From Methylovirgula sp. (GTDB lineage: Bacteria; Pseudomonadota; Alphaproteobacteria; Rhizobiales; Beijerinckiaceae), in the NCBI RefSeq assembly GCF_037200945.1, contig NZ_JBBCGP010000001.1, forward strand, positions 2,478,501-2,542,500: 64,000 nt of DNA, written 5' to 3'. The translations under genes and the position numbers were made by a program. The notes under the pieces were generated by a model, which was given only the letters and a program-made list of their open reading frames with translations, did not search any database and was not told where the DNA came from. Positions 44,240-54,115 of this stretch are shown here, piece by piece (the first letter of the stretch is position 1; each line of letters starts with the position of its first letter).

Positions 44240-45043
44240 TTGGCCGACGTCGCGCGACTTTTTGCCGAGATTCTCGACGAAGAGGCCGAAAGTGAATCCA
44301 TGCGGGCCGATGAACCTTTGATGGGCGAGGCGCTGCGGATCGCCGAAGCCATGCTGTTCGCGGCGGCGGAGCCGCTTGAGGAATCCGAAATCGCCCGGCG
44401 GATGCCGGACGGCTTGGCCGTCGGCGACGTGCTGGCGCGGCTGAAACAGGATTACGCCAATCGCGGCGTCAATCTCGTGCGTGTCGGCAAGAAATGGCTG
44501 TTCCGCACGGCCTCCGACCTCGGTTGGCTTCTGGCGATGGATTCGATCGAGCCGAAAAAGCTCTCCAAGGCCGCGCTCGAAACGCTCGCCATCATCGCCT
44601 ATCACCAGCCGGTGACGCGGGCGGACATCGAAGACATTCGCGGTGTCGCGATCTCGAAGGGCACGCTCGACGTGCTGCTCGAAACGGGCTGGGTGCGCTT
44701 GCGCGGCCGTCGTCGCACGCCCGGACGTCCGCTGACCTACGGTACCAATGAAACCTTCCTGCTGCACTTCGGCCTTGAGCAGATTGGCGATCTGCCGGGG
44801 CTTGAAGAGCTGAAAGGGGCGGGCATGTTCGATGGCGCGCTGCCGCAGGGCTTTGCCGTGCCGCAGCCGCGCGACGATAATGCGCTGATGGAAGACGAAG
44901 ACCCGCTCGAAGGCGATGCGCAGGAAGAGTTCGTCGAATTGAGCGCGGAGGCTGTTGCGAGTGACAGCGAGGCGGACGCTGAGCTTGAAACGGAGACCGC
45001 GCCCGAGGACGAGGCCGATTCAAATTTCGACATCGAAGATTGA
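44240..45043 (+). CDS. scpB: Segregation and condensation protein B
   Basis: The 267-residue winged-helix partner of ScpA shows ALRIAEAMLFAAAEPL, the LETLAIIAYHQPVTRADIE helix and RGRRRTPGRPLTYGTN. The C-terminal 50 residues are strongly acidic and low-complexity. Start is taken as TTG 44240, which has AAGGGAG upstream; an in-frame ATG at 44300 is the alternative. In many relatives tatABC follows, but not here. Confidence 0.92.
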   Translation: MADVARLFAEILDEEAESESMRADEPLMGEALRIAEAMLFAAAEPLEESEIARRMPDGLAVGDVLARLKQDYANRGVNLVRVGKKWLFRTASDLGWLLAMDSIEPKKLSKAALETLAIIAYHQPVTRADIEDIRGVAISKGTLDVLLETGWVRLRGRRRTPGRPLTYGTNETFLLHFGLEQIGDLPGLEELKGAGMFDGALPQGFAVPQPRDDNALMEDEDPLEGDAQEEFVELSAEAVASDSEADAELETETAPEDEADSNFDIED

Positions 45044-45940
45044 CGGGACGGAAGCGGGCGTTAATTTTTTTTGAATCCGCTACGCTGATTTCGAAAGCGA
45101 CTTCATAACGGTCACTTAGCGGCTCATCGCTTAATATCGCCTCTCAAAACACCGATCCTATTCGGACGCTGAGGGTGATTTTGACCGGGCAATTTTCAGA
45201 GCGCGACCGACGCGGTCAAATCGAAACGCTTCTGCGAAATGGAAGCGCGGAGCAGACGCCTGCGTGCGTCCCGCTGTCGGCGCGATAGTTGCCAGTCTGC
45301 TGGTCGCCTGCCTGTGGCCTCGCGATGCTCCGCAACCCAGATTGGGCGCCGCTGCTGCTGTGTTTACAATGGCATTTTTCTTGATCGTTGCGGGAGCGAT
45401 TGTTCCAATCGTACAGGAAAGAAATGAATATGCGCACGGGGCTTCTACAACGCAAAGCGCCCGGAATGACAGACGACGCAAGGTCTCCAGCAACACTGAA
45501 ATTCTCGACGCCGGTGTTCCACCCAAATTGATTTCGTTTATTCCACCGCTCTCGCTTGCGCGACATCCTCGTCCGGTCTGCAAGCTCGCCTCTGCGTATA
45601 AGTCGAGGCGTTGGCACGCTTAAATCGGCGGCCTTCATTGACTTGCGTCAAGGCGGGTCGAGATGCGTTTTGCCAGAATTAAACAACGAGTGACATGCAC
45701 ATACTTTCGTCCCATTTGTCGGGCTATTCGTCGCACCATCGGGAAGACGCGTTGGCGTGGCGTTGATAGAGCCGCCGCTACTTGGAATTCGTTAAGGTTC
45801 AATCCTTATGCCCGTCGGCCCTTGGCTCTAATTGCCGGGTCTGGAATTCCGGCGCGCACCAAACTCAGTAGCGCTCGCATTTGGAGCCGCGTGTTGCGCG
45901 GCCCTCCGTATTTCGCCGATTTCGCTTCGAAAGTTGTTAG
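45044..45940. other. Gene-poor 0.9-kb region between scpB and the RND pump
   Basis: No confident gene. One frame (GTG at 45264, to 45623) encodes two plausible hydrophobic helices (RPAVGAIVASLLVACLW; GAAAAVFTMAFFLIVAGAIV) and then turns basic and disordered; it could be a small membrane protein or the remnant of one. The rest (45624-45940) is lower in GC and shows nothing I recognise. The tat genes usual at this site are absent. Confidence 0.4.
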
Positions 45941-48900
45941 ATGAATTTTTTCAAGTTTGTCACGGACCGCCGCGCTGCTTTCAATGTTTCAGAGCTGACG
46001 ATTCGACGACCTTCTATTGCGCTTTTTGGAGCTTTCGTGGCGTTGGCGCTTGGAATCGTCGGCTTCCTTCAATTGCCGATCACGTTGCTGCCAAACGTCG
46101 ATCCGCCGCTCGTTTCTGTCTTCGTCACTGACTTCGGTGCGACGCCGACCGAGCTTGAAACGCAAGTAACGGAAAAGGTCGAGGGCGCCGTTTCAGGCAT
46201 TCCCGGTGTCCATCATGTGATGTCCTCGATCAGCGACGGCATTTCCGCGACGACAATCAGCTTCGACCTGTCGGTCAATACGGATCACGTAACCGAGGCG
46301 GTGAAGCAGGCGGTCGCGCAGATTGCGCCCGAACTGCCGCGCGGGGCGGACGCGCCGGTCGTCAAGCGCGTGACCGCGGTCGGTCTCAATATCGTGACCT
46401 ATGCAGCGTCCTCGTCAAAACTGATGCCTGTGCAATTGTCGGCCTTTGTCGATGCAAAAATCATCGGCGGTCTCAAGGCACTTCCCGGCGTCGGTAGCGT
46501 TGAACGCATCGGTGGCGCGACGCGCGAGATTTCGGTCGTGCTCGATCCCGCTGCACTTGCGACGCATGGCCTGACGGCCGCCGACGTCGATGGGCAGGTT
46601 CAGATCGCAAGAAAGAATGCTGGTGCCAGCGAAAGCCTGAACGATCTCGCCGCGACGCCGATCCGCCAGCCCAAGGGCGGTACAATGCGGCTCGATGCAC
46701 TCGCGCATATCGTCGATGGCACCGCCATTCCGCGGACCTTTGCGCGCATGAACGGGGCGCCCATGGTCGGCTTTGGCGTCCTGCGTGCCAAGGGCGCGAG
46801 TGATGTCACAGTCGCCGGTGCTGTCGAGAAATTCGTCCGGAAAGTCGCTGCGGCCAATCCGGACGTCAGTCTCAAGCTGATCGACACATCGGTGCGCTAT
46901 ACGCAAGGCAATTACGATGTGGCGATGCATACGCTCTTCGAGGGCGCGGCGCTGGCTGTGATCGTCGTGTTTCTGTTTTTGCGCAATCTGCGCGCGACGA
47001 TGATCGCGGCTTTGGCCTTACCGCTCTCAATTATTCCCGCATTTTTCGTGATGCATCTGCTGGGCTTCTCACTCAATCTGATCAGCCTGCTCGCGATCAC
47101 GCTGGCGACGGGCATTCTCGTGGACGATGCGATCGTCGAGATCGAGAATATCGTGCGCCATATGCGGATGGGCAAATCGGCGATGCAGGCGGCGATCGAC
47201 GCAGCCGATGAAATCGGCCTCGCTGTCATCGCGATCAGCCTGACGATCGTCGCCGTCTTCGCGCCGGTGAGCTTCATCGGCTCGATCGCCGGGCAATATT
47301 TCAAGCAATTCGGCCTGACCATTGCCGCCGAAGTGATCTTCTCCCTGCTTGCGGCGCGTTTCGTGACGCCGATGCTCGCCGCTTATTTTCTTAAACCCCG
47401 GCCTGTTGACGTGTGTTCGGAGAAGGCCGCGCGCTGGATCGAGATTTACGGCAGGATCGTTACATGGTCGGTCGAACACCGTTTCAAGACGGTTTTCATC
47501 GGCCTTGTTCTTTTCGCTCTCTCGATTCTCAGTATCACGAGCAATTTGGTCTCGCGCGATTTCCAGCCCGTGCAGGATTCCGGCCGCTCGCATCTTGCGA
47601 TCGAGCTCGCGCCGGGCGCGACGTTGAAAGACACGCAGGCGATGGCCGATGATATCACCGTGCGCCTCGAAAAGCGGCGTGAAGTCACGAGCGTCTTCAT
47701 CGACGGCGGGCGGTTGGCCCCTGGCGCGCCGGAGGTGTGTAAGGCGCAGCTCATCGTCAATTATGTGCCGAAAACGCAGCGCAAGCTTTCGGTCGCCCAA
47801 TTGCAGGACGCGATCGGCAAGGATTTGTCAGGCATCTCGGGGTTGCGGACATGGTTCGTCGATGATTACGGCGCGCGGCCCGTCGTGCGCATCTTCACCG
47901 GCCCGGATAGCGTGACACTCGAAAAGTTCGTCACGGCGTTCACCCAGGAGATGCACGGGATCAAGCTCGTCTCGAACGTTCTGACATCGGCCGAAGCGCC
48001 GCGCGCCGAATTGCATCTGGCGCCGAATGATGCGCAGGCCGCAAAGCTCGGCGTCGCGCATGACGCTCTGACGCGGACCATCGCTTTGGCGACAATCGGC
48101 GGGACGCTCCCATCTGTGCAAGCCGCGGATGGCCGACTCGTTCCCGTGCGCTTGACCCTTGGCGGCGGTGCGCAGGGCGCCGCACAGGGCTTGGCTCAGC
48201 TTCAGGTGCTAGGCCGCAATGGCGCCGTGCCGCTTGGCGCCGTCGCGACGATCGAGTCGTTGAAGGGCCCGGCGAGCCTCAGCCGATTCGATGGGGCGGC
48301 CTCGATGAATGTCGAGGCCGATCTGACGGATGGCGCTGCGCTGGGCGATGTCGAAAAGACGCTCGATGCGTTGCCGATCATGAAGCACATGCCGCCGGGC
48401 GTGCGGGCGCATAAATCCGTGACGGCCGAAGCAATGCAGGATCTGAGTTCCGGCTTCGCCGAGGCAATGCGCAACGGTCTCATCATGGTCTATGTCGTGC
48501 TGATGCTGCTGTTCGCCCGTGTTCTGCAGCCGATCACGATCCTCTTTTCGCTTCCGCTCTCGATTGGAGGCGCCATCGTCGCCCTGCTCATCACCGGCCG
48601 TCCGCTTTCGCTGCCGGTGATCATCGGCATTCTGATGCTGATGGGCATTGTCACGAAAAATGCGATCATGCTGGTCGATTTCGCCACCCGCGCGATGGCG
48701 CGTGGCATGCCACGCACGGCGGCCATTGCGGAGGCGGGGACGAAGCGGGCACGACCCATCGTGATGACGACGATCGCCATGGTCGCGGGCATGGTGCCGA
48801 GCGCGCTCGGCCTCGGCGCGGGCGGCGAATTCCGCTCGCCGATGGCGATTGCGGTCATCGGCGGCCTGATCGCCTCGACGTTCCTGTCGCTGCTCTTCGT

Positions 48901-49054
48901 CCCGGCCGTCTTCGCGGTGATGGATGATGTCCGCAATGCCGGTTTTGCCGGGTTGCATGCGCTTAGCGCGGCATTTCGGGGTTCGCCGAAATTGCCTGAT
49001 CTGAGATTTGTCTTTACACGCAGACCCCGCCCGGTCAGCGAACCGGCAGAGTAG
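45941..49054 (+). CDS. RND-family efflux transporter (inner-membrane pump subunit)
   Basis: The 1037-residue protein has the two-fold AcrB/MexB architecture: 12 transmembrane helices, two large periplasmic loops and the proton-relay Asp pair in TGILVDDAIVEIENIV. The last helices include MGIVTKNAIMLVDFATR. It exports drugs or other small compounds by proton antiport. There is no membrane-fusion (HlyD-type) or TolC-type partner gene on either side, which is unusual since they are normally adjacent. Confidence 0.9.
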   Translation: MNFFKFVTDRRAAFNVSELTIRRPSIALFGAFVALALGIVGFLQLPITLLPNVDPPLVSVFVTDFGATPTELETQVTEKVEGAVSGIPGVHHVMSSISDGISATTISFDLSVNTDHVTEAVKQAVAQIAPELPRGADAPVVKRVTAVGLNIVTYAASSSKLMPVQLSAFVDAKIIGGLKALPGVGSVERIGGATREISVVLDPAALATHGLTAADVDGQVQIARKNAGASESLNDLAATPIRQPKGGTMRLDALAHIVDGTAIPRTFARMNGAPMVGFGVLRAKGASDVTVAGAVEKFVRKVAAANPDVSLKLIDTSVRYTQGNYDVAMHTLFEGAALAVIVVFLFLRNLRATMIAALALPLSIIPAFFVMHLLGFSLNLISLLAITLATGILVDDAIVEIENIVRHMRMGKSAMQAAIDAADEIGLAVIAISLTIVAVFAPVSFIGSIAGQYFKQFGLTIAAEVIFSLLAARFVTPMLAAYFLKPRPVDVCSEKAARWIEIYGRIVTWSVEHRFKTVFIGLVLFALSILSITSNLVSRDFQPVQDSGRSHLAIELAPGATLKDTQAMADDITVRLEKRREVTSVFIDGGRLAPGAPEVCKAQLIVNYVPKTQRKLSVAQLQDAIGKDLSGISGLRTWFVDDYGARPVVRIFTGPDSVTLEKFVTAFTQEMHGIKLVSNVLTSAEAPRAELHLAPNDAQAAKLGVAHDALTRTIALATIGGTLPSVQAADGRLVPVRLTLGGGAQGAAQGLAQLQVLGRNGAVPLGAVATIESLKGPASLSRFDGAASMNVEADLTDGAALGDVEKTLDALPIMKHMPPGVRAHKSVTAEAMQDLSSGFAEAMRNGLIMVYVVLMLLFARVLQPITILFSLPLSIGGAIVALLITGRPLSLPVIIGILMLMGIVTKNAIMLVDFATRAMARGMPRTAAIAEAGTKRARPIVMTTIAMVAGMVPSALGLGAGGEFRSPMAIAVIGGLIASTFLSLLFVPAVFAVMDDVRNAGFAGLHALSAAFRGSPKLPDLRFVFTRRPRPVSEPAE

Positions 49055-49114
49055 CCCGGAATCCGGCAGGCGTCTGCGGAATGAAAGAAAATTGGCCCCG
49101 GCAGGTGCCGGTCG

Positions 49115-50053
49115 TTGTGCTCGACGCGGCCGCGGCTGCGCGACTCGTGCTGCCGCTTTTTTCCCGGCGATTCCATCCGCAGCTTTGCGCCGGTCGGTGG
49201 CGGTCTGACCAACACAAATTACAAAGTGACGCTCGCGCGCCGAGCGGCGCCGCTGCTCTTGCGGCTTTATCAGCGCGGCATCGCGCCGGCGCAGAAGGAA
49301 ATGGCGATCGATACTTTGATCGCATCGCGCGTGCCGGTCCTACATTTTTACTATCTGGGCGAGGATAATCCCGTCACCGGGCATCCCTATGCCGTGCTCG
49401 ATTGGATCGACGGCCCCGATCTCCAGCATATTATGCCGAGCCTGTCGCAAGATCGGCTGCTCGCCTTCGCGGAAAAGATCGGCAAAGTGCTCGCCGCAAT
49501 ACACAGTTTCATGTTCGAGATTTTTGGCTTTTTCGATGCCAAGCTCAATGTGCAAGGACCGATCGATTTCGATCGCGCGGGCATGCTTGCGTATCTCGAT
49601 CAGACGCTCGTCCGCGGAGCGGGCGGCGAGAGGCTGGGGCGCCCGCTTGTTGATGCGCTCATCGCCTATGCCGAGAAGAACGGCGATATTCTAAAGGATT
49701 GGCTTGTTCAGCCATGCCTCGTGCACGGCGATTTCAACGCCCCGAATATTCTGGTGCTTCCAGAGCGGGACGATGCGATCGCGGCGGTGATCGATTGGGA
49801 ATATGCGCTGAGCGCGTCACCGGCGATGGATTTCGGCAATCTGTTGCGGCCGCCATTCGACGGCAACGCAGCGTTTGCGGAGGCGGTGGCGCGATCTTAT
49901 GTCGAAGCCGGCGGTGTCCTGCCGAAGGATTGGCAGCGGATCGCCCAGCTTGCCGACGTTTATTCCTTTGCCGATTTCCTGAGCCGGCCGTATGTCGCCG
50001 ATGTCGTCATCAAGGATGCGCGACGGGTGATAGCGAAGCTCGTCGCCGAATGA
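49115..50053 (+). CDS. Aminoglycoside phosphotransferase-family kinase (homoserine kinase II-like), frameshifted near its start
   Basis: The frame gives a 312-residue APH/choline-kinase-fold enzyme: GGGLTNTNYKVTL, the Brenner-type catalytic loop LVHGDFNAPNIL and the metal-binding IDWEYAL. The first 16 residues in this frame do not look natural. A second frame from ATG 49081 reads PVVVLDAAAAARLVLPLF and would join smoothly to PGDSIRSFAPVGGG if the T6 run at 49157-49162 were T5. So the true gene probably starts at 49081 and has a one-base insertion, in nature or in the assembly. The natural substrate (homoserine or another alcohol) is unclear. Confidence 0.7.
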   Translation: MCSTRPRLRDSCCRFFPGDSIRSFAPVGGGLTNTNYKVTLARRAAPLLLRLYQRGIAPAQKEMAIDTLIASRVPVLHFYYLGEDNPVTGHPYAVLDWIDGPDLQHIMPSLSQDRLLAFAEKIGKVLAAIHSFMFEIFGFFDAKLNVQGPIDFDRAGMLAYLDQTLVRGAGGERLGRPLVDALIAYAEKNGDILKDWLVQPCLVHGDFNAPNILVLPERDDAIAAVIDWEYALSASPAMDFGNLLRPPFDGNAAFAEAVARSYVEAGGVLPKDWQRIAQLADVYSFADFLSRPYVADVVIKDARRVIAKLVAE

Positions 50054-50059
50054 CCTTCG

Positions 50060-51217
50060 CTAGTCCGTTCGTTCGCGGAGGATTGCAAAAGCTTCGATCT
50101 GGCGGCCGAAACCCTTCAAGGACAGCAGCGGCAGACGTTCGGCCTCGAACAGATTTTCCGTAGCGGCAAAGGCATTGCGGTCGATGAGAATCTGGCCGGA
50201 TTTTGCTTCGTCGCAGAGGCGCGAAGCGAGATTGGTCACGCTGCCGATCGCCGCATAATCGAAACGCCGATCGAAGCCGATCTTGCCCAACGTCGCCATG
50301 CCGCGCGCGATGCCGATGCCGAAGCCGAGTTCGTGGCCGCGTTGCCGCCAGGCTTGCGACAGGCCTTGAAGTCCCGCCCGCATATCGATCGCGAGCCGCA
50401 CGGCGCGTTCGCTATGATCTGGGCAGGGCAGGGGATCGTTGAAGAGCGTCAAAAGTCCGTCGCCGGCGAAACGCTCCAACGTGCCTTCGTAATGATGAAT
50501 AAGATTGCCCAGCGTCGCGTGGAATTCGCTCAAGACCGTCATGACCTGCTCGGGCTCCGCCGCCTCGGTAAAAGCGGTAAATCCGCGCAAATCGCAAAAG
50601 AGAACAGTAATTTCGGCGCTATGGCTTGCCAGCAATGCATCCGGATCGCCGGAAAGCGCGATGACATCGACGACCTGTGGCGCCAGGAAGCGTTTGAGCC
50701 GACTGATCCGTTCGATCTCGGAGACTTGCTCGGCGACGCGCGCTTCGAGCCCGCGGTTCCATTCGGCGAGCTCTTCGGCCTGAATCGCCAATTGGCGCGC
50801 CTGATCCTGCACTTTGTCGTGGAGGGCCTTGATCCGCAACATCGAGCGCACGCGCGCGATCAGCGCCGCTTGGTCGAGTGGCTTCGTCAGATAATCGTCG
50901 GCGCCCGCTTCAAGGCCTGCGACGACATCGCTGCGGTCAGCTTTTGCGGTCAAAAGCAGGACAGGAATGAAGCCTAGTGTCGGGTCGGCCTTAAGTTCCT
51001 TCAAAACCGAAATGCCGTCGAGTTTCGGCATCATGATGTCGAGAAGAATCATATCGGGCTGATGCCGGCGCGTCTGTTCGAGCGCCTCGATGCCATCCGC
51101 GGCGGTGATCACCTCATAGCCGTTGGCCTCAAGCCGCAGCGTGACGATTTCGAGATTTTCGAAAACGTCGTCAACGGCGAGAATGCAAGGGCGATTACGC
51201 AATCTATGGCCTCTCAA
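50060..51217 (-). CDS. Response regulator with adenylate/guanylate cyclase domain
   Basis: The 385-residue protein has an N-terminal receiver domain (ILAVDDVFENLEIVTLRLEA, phospho-acceptor Asp in MILLDIMMPKLDG, Lys in YLTKPLDQ), a coiled-coil linker (about 130-175), and a class III cyclase domain. That domain has the metal-binding Asp residues (FCDLRGFTAFTE; FAGDGLLTLFNDP) and the Asn/Arg pair in TNLASRL. The residue before this pair is Ser (IGSVTNLASRL) where many cyclases have Asp, so nucleotide preference is uncertain. It lies 21 bases after the response regulator gene, in one operon with the kinase. Confidence 0.88.
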   Translation of the reverse strand: MRGHRLRNRPCILAVDDVFENLEIVTLRLEANGYEVITAADGIEALEQTRRHQPDMILLDIMMPKLDGISVLKELKADPTLGFIPVLLLTAKADRSDVVAGLEAGADDYLTKPLDQAALIARVRSMLRIKALHDKVQDQARQLAIQAEELAEWNRGLEARVAEQVSEIERISRLKRFLAPQVVDVIALSGDPDALLASHSAEITVLFCDLRGFTAFTEAAEPEQVMTVLSEFHATLGNLIHHYEGTLERFAGDGLLTLFNDPLPCPDHSERAVRLAIDMRAGLQGLSQAWRQRGHELGFGIGIARGMATLGKIGFDRRFDYAAIGSVTNLASRLCDEAKSGQILIDRNAFAATENLFEAERLPLLSLKGFGRQIEAFAILRERTD

Positions 51218-51238
51218 CTTCCTGCACTTGCGCTCCGG

Positions 51239-51604
51239 TCATGGCAGAAATTCGCGGATTTTGGCGAGCAACGCACGTGGGCTGAACGGTTTGGCAACGT
51301 AGCCGCTGCAGCCCGCAGCCAAGGCTCTTTTCTCGTCTTGCGCGAGCGCATATGAGGTTACCGCGATGACGGGGATGTGGCGCGAGACGGGGTCGGCCTT
51401 GATGCGCCGCGTCGCCTCATAGCCATCGACGAGTGGAAGCTGGATATCCATCAAAACGAGATCGGGCTGGAATTCGGCGGCCATCCGCACGCCTTCTTCA
51501 CCGTCGCCCGCCTCGATCAGATCGTAGCCGGCGTCGCTCAGCACGTCGCGCAAAATCTGACGATTGTCCTCGGTGTCCTCGACGACAAGAATGCGTTTGG
51601 TCAT
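51239..51604 (-). CDS. CheY-like response regulator
   Basis: The 121-residue single receiver domain has acidic residues in VVEDTEDNRQILRDVL, the phospho-Asp in LVLMDIQLPLVDG, and Lys in GYVAKPFSPRALL. Its ATG overlaps the stop of the upstream histidine kinase (ATGA at 51601-51604), so it is its direct translational partner. With no output domain it may act as a phosphorelay step to the cyclase regulator. Confidence 0.9.
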   Translation of the reverse strand: MTKRILVVEDTEDNRQILRDVLSDAGYDLIEAGDGEEGVRMAAEFQPDLVLMDIQLPLVDGYEATRRIKADPVSRHIPVIAVTSYALAQDEKRALAAGCSGYVAKPFSPRALLAKIREFLP

Positions 51605-53985
51605 GCCGCCTCCATCTGCCGATCGACGCGTACCGGAATTTGTACTTTGAATGTAGAGCCTTCGCCGAGCGTGGATGTGAGACCGATCACACCTCCGTGC
51701 ATTTCGATAAACCGCTTGCTGATGGAAAGCCCCAGACCGGTGCCACCCTTTTGTTTGGTGATCGTGCTGTCGACCTGATGGAAGGCTTCAAAGATCCGCG
51801 CCTGATCCTCGGGTGCGATTCCAGGGCCCGTATCCTTGACGGCGAGCTTGAAATCGTTGCCGGAGGCCTTCGCACGAATCATCACACCGCCTTTGTCTGT
51901 GAATTTGATGGCGTTGCTGACGATGTTCAAGAGCACCTGCGTGAGCCGGCGCTCGTCGCCGCGGCCGATTGGCAGGTCGGGGGCGATATCGGTGGAAATC
52001 CGCAGCCCCTTGGCCTGCGCCAACGAGCCTGTGGCGTTCACGACGGTCTCGATCACGGCGCGCAACGAATAATCGCTGAGCGACAAAGAGAGTTCGCCCG
52101 CCTCGATCTTGGAGATATCGAGCACGTCGTTGATGAGGCTGAGAAGGTGTGCGCCGTTGGTCTGGATACGCAGGAGCACCTGCTTGGCGCGGTCTGGCAC
52201 CTCGCCATAGATGCCGTCCTGCATAAGTTCGGTATAGCCGAGGACAGCATTGAGCGGCGTCCGCAATTCGTGGCTCATATTGGCGAAGAACAGCGACTTG
52301 TGCTCGTTGGCGATGGCCAGCTGCTTGTTCTTTTCCTGCACCTGCTCGAACAATTTGGCGTTGCTCATCGCCAGTACGGATTGGTTTGCGAGCGTCTTGA
52401 TCAGCGCGACGGTATTGTCAGGGAAATAGCCCGATTCCCGACGCTCGATGACCAGCACGCCAAGCAATTCCGCCGAGCCGATGAGCGGCGCAATCAGCGC
52501 CGATTGCAGACCGGCCGCCAGCGTCGCGCCGCGCAGCGGGAAATCGCGCGCCGCCGCGATATGCGGAATTTGAATTGGCACCTTGCGCTCGGCAACTTCG
52601 CTTAAAAGTCCGTGCGGGCGCCGGATCTTCACCTCGCGGATTGCGGCGACGAAATCGGGATCGAGCCCATAGGCCTCGGCGAGATTGAAGGCCTTGCGCA
52701 CCGGATCGAAACTGTAGATGGCGCCTCCATGCGCACCGGTCACCTCGACGGAGCGTACGACGATCGTCGCCAGAACCTCATTGAGATTGAGCGAGGCGGC
52801 GAGGGCGAGCCCGACTTCTTCGAGCGCGCGCAACTCGCTGACCGAGCGTTCCAGGTCGTGGGTGCGCTCTTCAACTTTCTGCTCGAGTTTGGCGTAGGAA
52901 TCCTGAAGCTGGGACGCCATGAGATTAAAGTCGTCGGCGAGGTCTTCGATCTCGTCGCCCGTATGCACTTCGATTTTGTGCGTGAAGTCGCCTTCGGCGA
53001 GATGCGCTGCGCCGTCGCGGACGGCCTGTATCGGCACCGTCATCCAGCGCGCCAGGATCAGCCCGGCCCCGATGCAGAGCACGAGCGCCAGCACAAGAAT
53101 GATAAACAACCGCCACAGCAAATCCGTGACCGGCGCGAAGGCCTCGGCAAGTGGCTGCTCGACGAACAGCCACCATTGCATCGAGGAGACGGGGGAGGAG
53201 GCGGCGAGAACGGATTGTCCGTCGAGGCTGCGGCCGACAGACACCGCACCCTCCGGGTTCCTCGCCAGTGCCGCGACCTGCGGTAGCTTCAGCAGGTCCG
53301 GGCGATGCAGCAACATCGATGAATCGGTATGGGCGATCAGATCGCCCTTCGTGTTGGCGATATAGGCATACATGCCGGCGGCAGCCTGGATACCGTTCAG
53401 AATGTCGGAGAGGAATTTCAATTCGACCGTCGCGACCGCGACGCCGGGCTGCTTCCCGGACAACGCGACGGAAATCTGAATCGTTGGGCCATGATGGGTA
53501 AACATGACCGGGCTCAACCAGGCATTCGGGCCGGTTGCGTGCAAAAAAGCCGGCGATTTCGATAAATCCCGGTATGCGTTGCGGAAAAGGCCGGCGCGGC
53601 CCAGCCGCAAGATTTCCTGGCCCTTCGTATCGAGTTCGAAAATCTCCGATACCGCCGGCGTGTGTTGCAGGATCATGGCGTAGTCGATGCGGCGCTGATC
53701 GAGCGTCATCGAACTCGCGCGGGTCGCCCAGGTGATCTGGCGCTCGATCTCGGCAATGAATTGTTCGACGCGTTGCGCCGCGTCGTCGGCCTTCTCCATC
53801 TGCGTGCGCAGAAGTTCGGCTTTGCGGTCGCTGTAGGTGAACCACATTTCGGTGGCGCCGCTGAGGGCCAGGATGGAAATGACCAAAGCGACGAAGGTGA
53901 TGACATATTTGCCGAAGAGGCTTCTTCGGCCAAACCATCCCAAACGCGACGGCAAGCTCGCTCCCTTCACAGCGCGGCACGGCAA
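51601..53985 (-). CDS. Sensor histidine kinase with Cache, HAMP and GAF domains
   Basis: The 794-residue kinase has an N-terminal membrane helix (VITFVALVISILALSGA), a periplasmic Cache-like sensor (about 50-290), a second helix (LFIILVLALVLCIGAGLIL), HAMP, a cytoplasmic GAF domain (about 390-530), a HisKA domain with the phospho-accepting His near residue 570 (ANMSHELRTPLN), and a HATPase domain (NAIKFT, DTGPGI, GGTGLGLSI). It senses an unknown external ligand and should phosphorylate the two downstream receiver proteins. Confidence 0.92.
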   Translation of the reverse strand: MPCRAVKGASLPSRLGWFGRRSLFGKYVITFVALVISILALSGATEMWFTYSDRKAELLRTQMEKADDAAQRVEQFIAEIERQITWATRASSMTLDQRRIDYAMILQHTPAVSEIFELDTKGQEILRLGRAGLFRNAYRDLSKSPAFLHATGPNAWLSPVMFTHHGPTIQISVALSGKQPGVAVATVELKFLSDILNGIQAAAGMYAYIANTKGDLIAHTDSSMLLHRPDLLKLPQVAALARNPEGAVSVGRSLDGQSVLAASSPVSSMQWWLFVEQPLAEAFAPVTDLLWRLFIILVLALVLCIGAGLILARWMTVPIQAVRDGAAHLAEGDFTHKIEVHTGDEIEDLADDFNLMASQLQDSYAKLEQKVEERTHDLERSVSELRALEEVGLALAASLNLNEVLATIVVRSVEVTGAHGGAIYSFDPVRKAFNLAEAYGLDPDFVAAIREVKIRRPHGLLSEVAERKVPIQIPHIAAARDFPLRGATLAAGLQSALIAPLIGSAELLGVLVIERRESGYFPDNTVALIKTLANQSVLAMSNAKLFEQVQEKNKQLAIANEHKSLFFANMSHELRTPLNAVLGYTELMQDGIYGEVPDRAKQVLLRIQTNGAHLLSLINDVLDISKIEAGELSLSLSDYSLRAVIETVVNATGSLAQAKGLRISTDIAPDLPIGRGDERRLTQVLLNIVSNAIKFTDKGGVMIRAKASGNDFKLAVKDTGPGIAPEDQARIFEAFHQVDSTITKQKGGTGLGLSISKRFIEMHGGVIGLTSTLGEGSTFKVQIPVRVDRQMEAA

Positions 53986-54115
53986 TGCGCAGAGCCCAAG
54001 TCCGTGCTCAGGTCCGCCATCAAGTCTGGCATAAAGGGCGGCGCAGATGAAGGGCCGGAGGGAGAACGCCCCGGTCTAATCGCCAATGCGGTGAATGTCG
54101 CGAAGGTCTTTTTGT

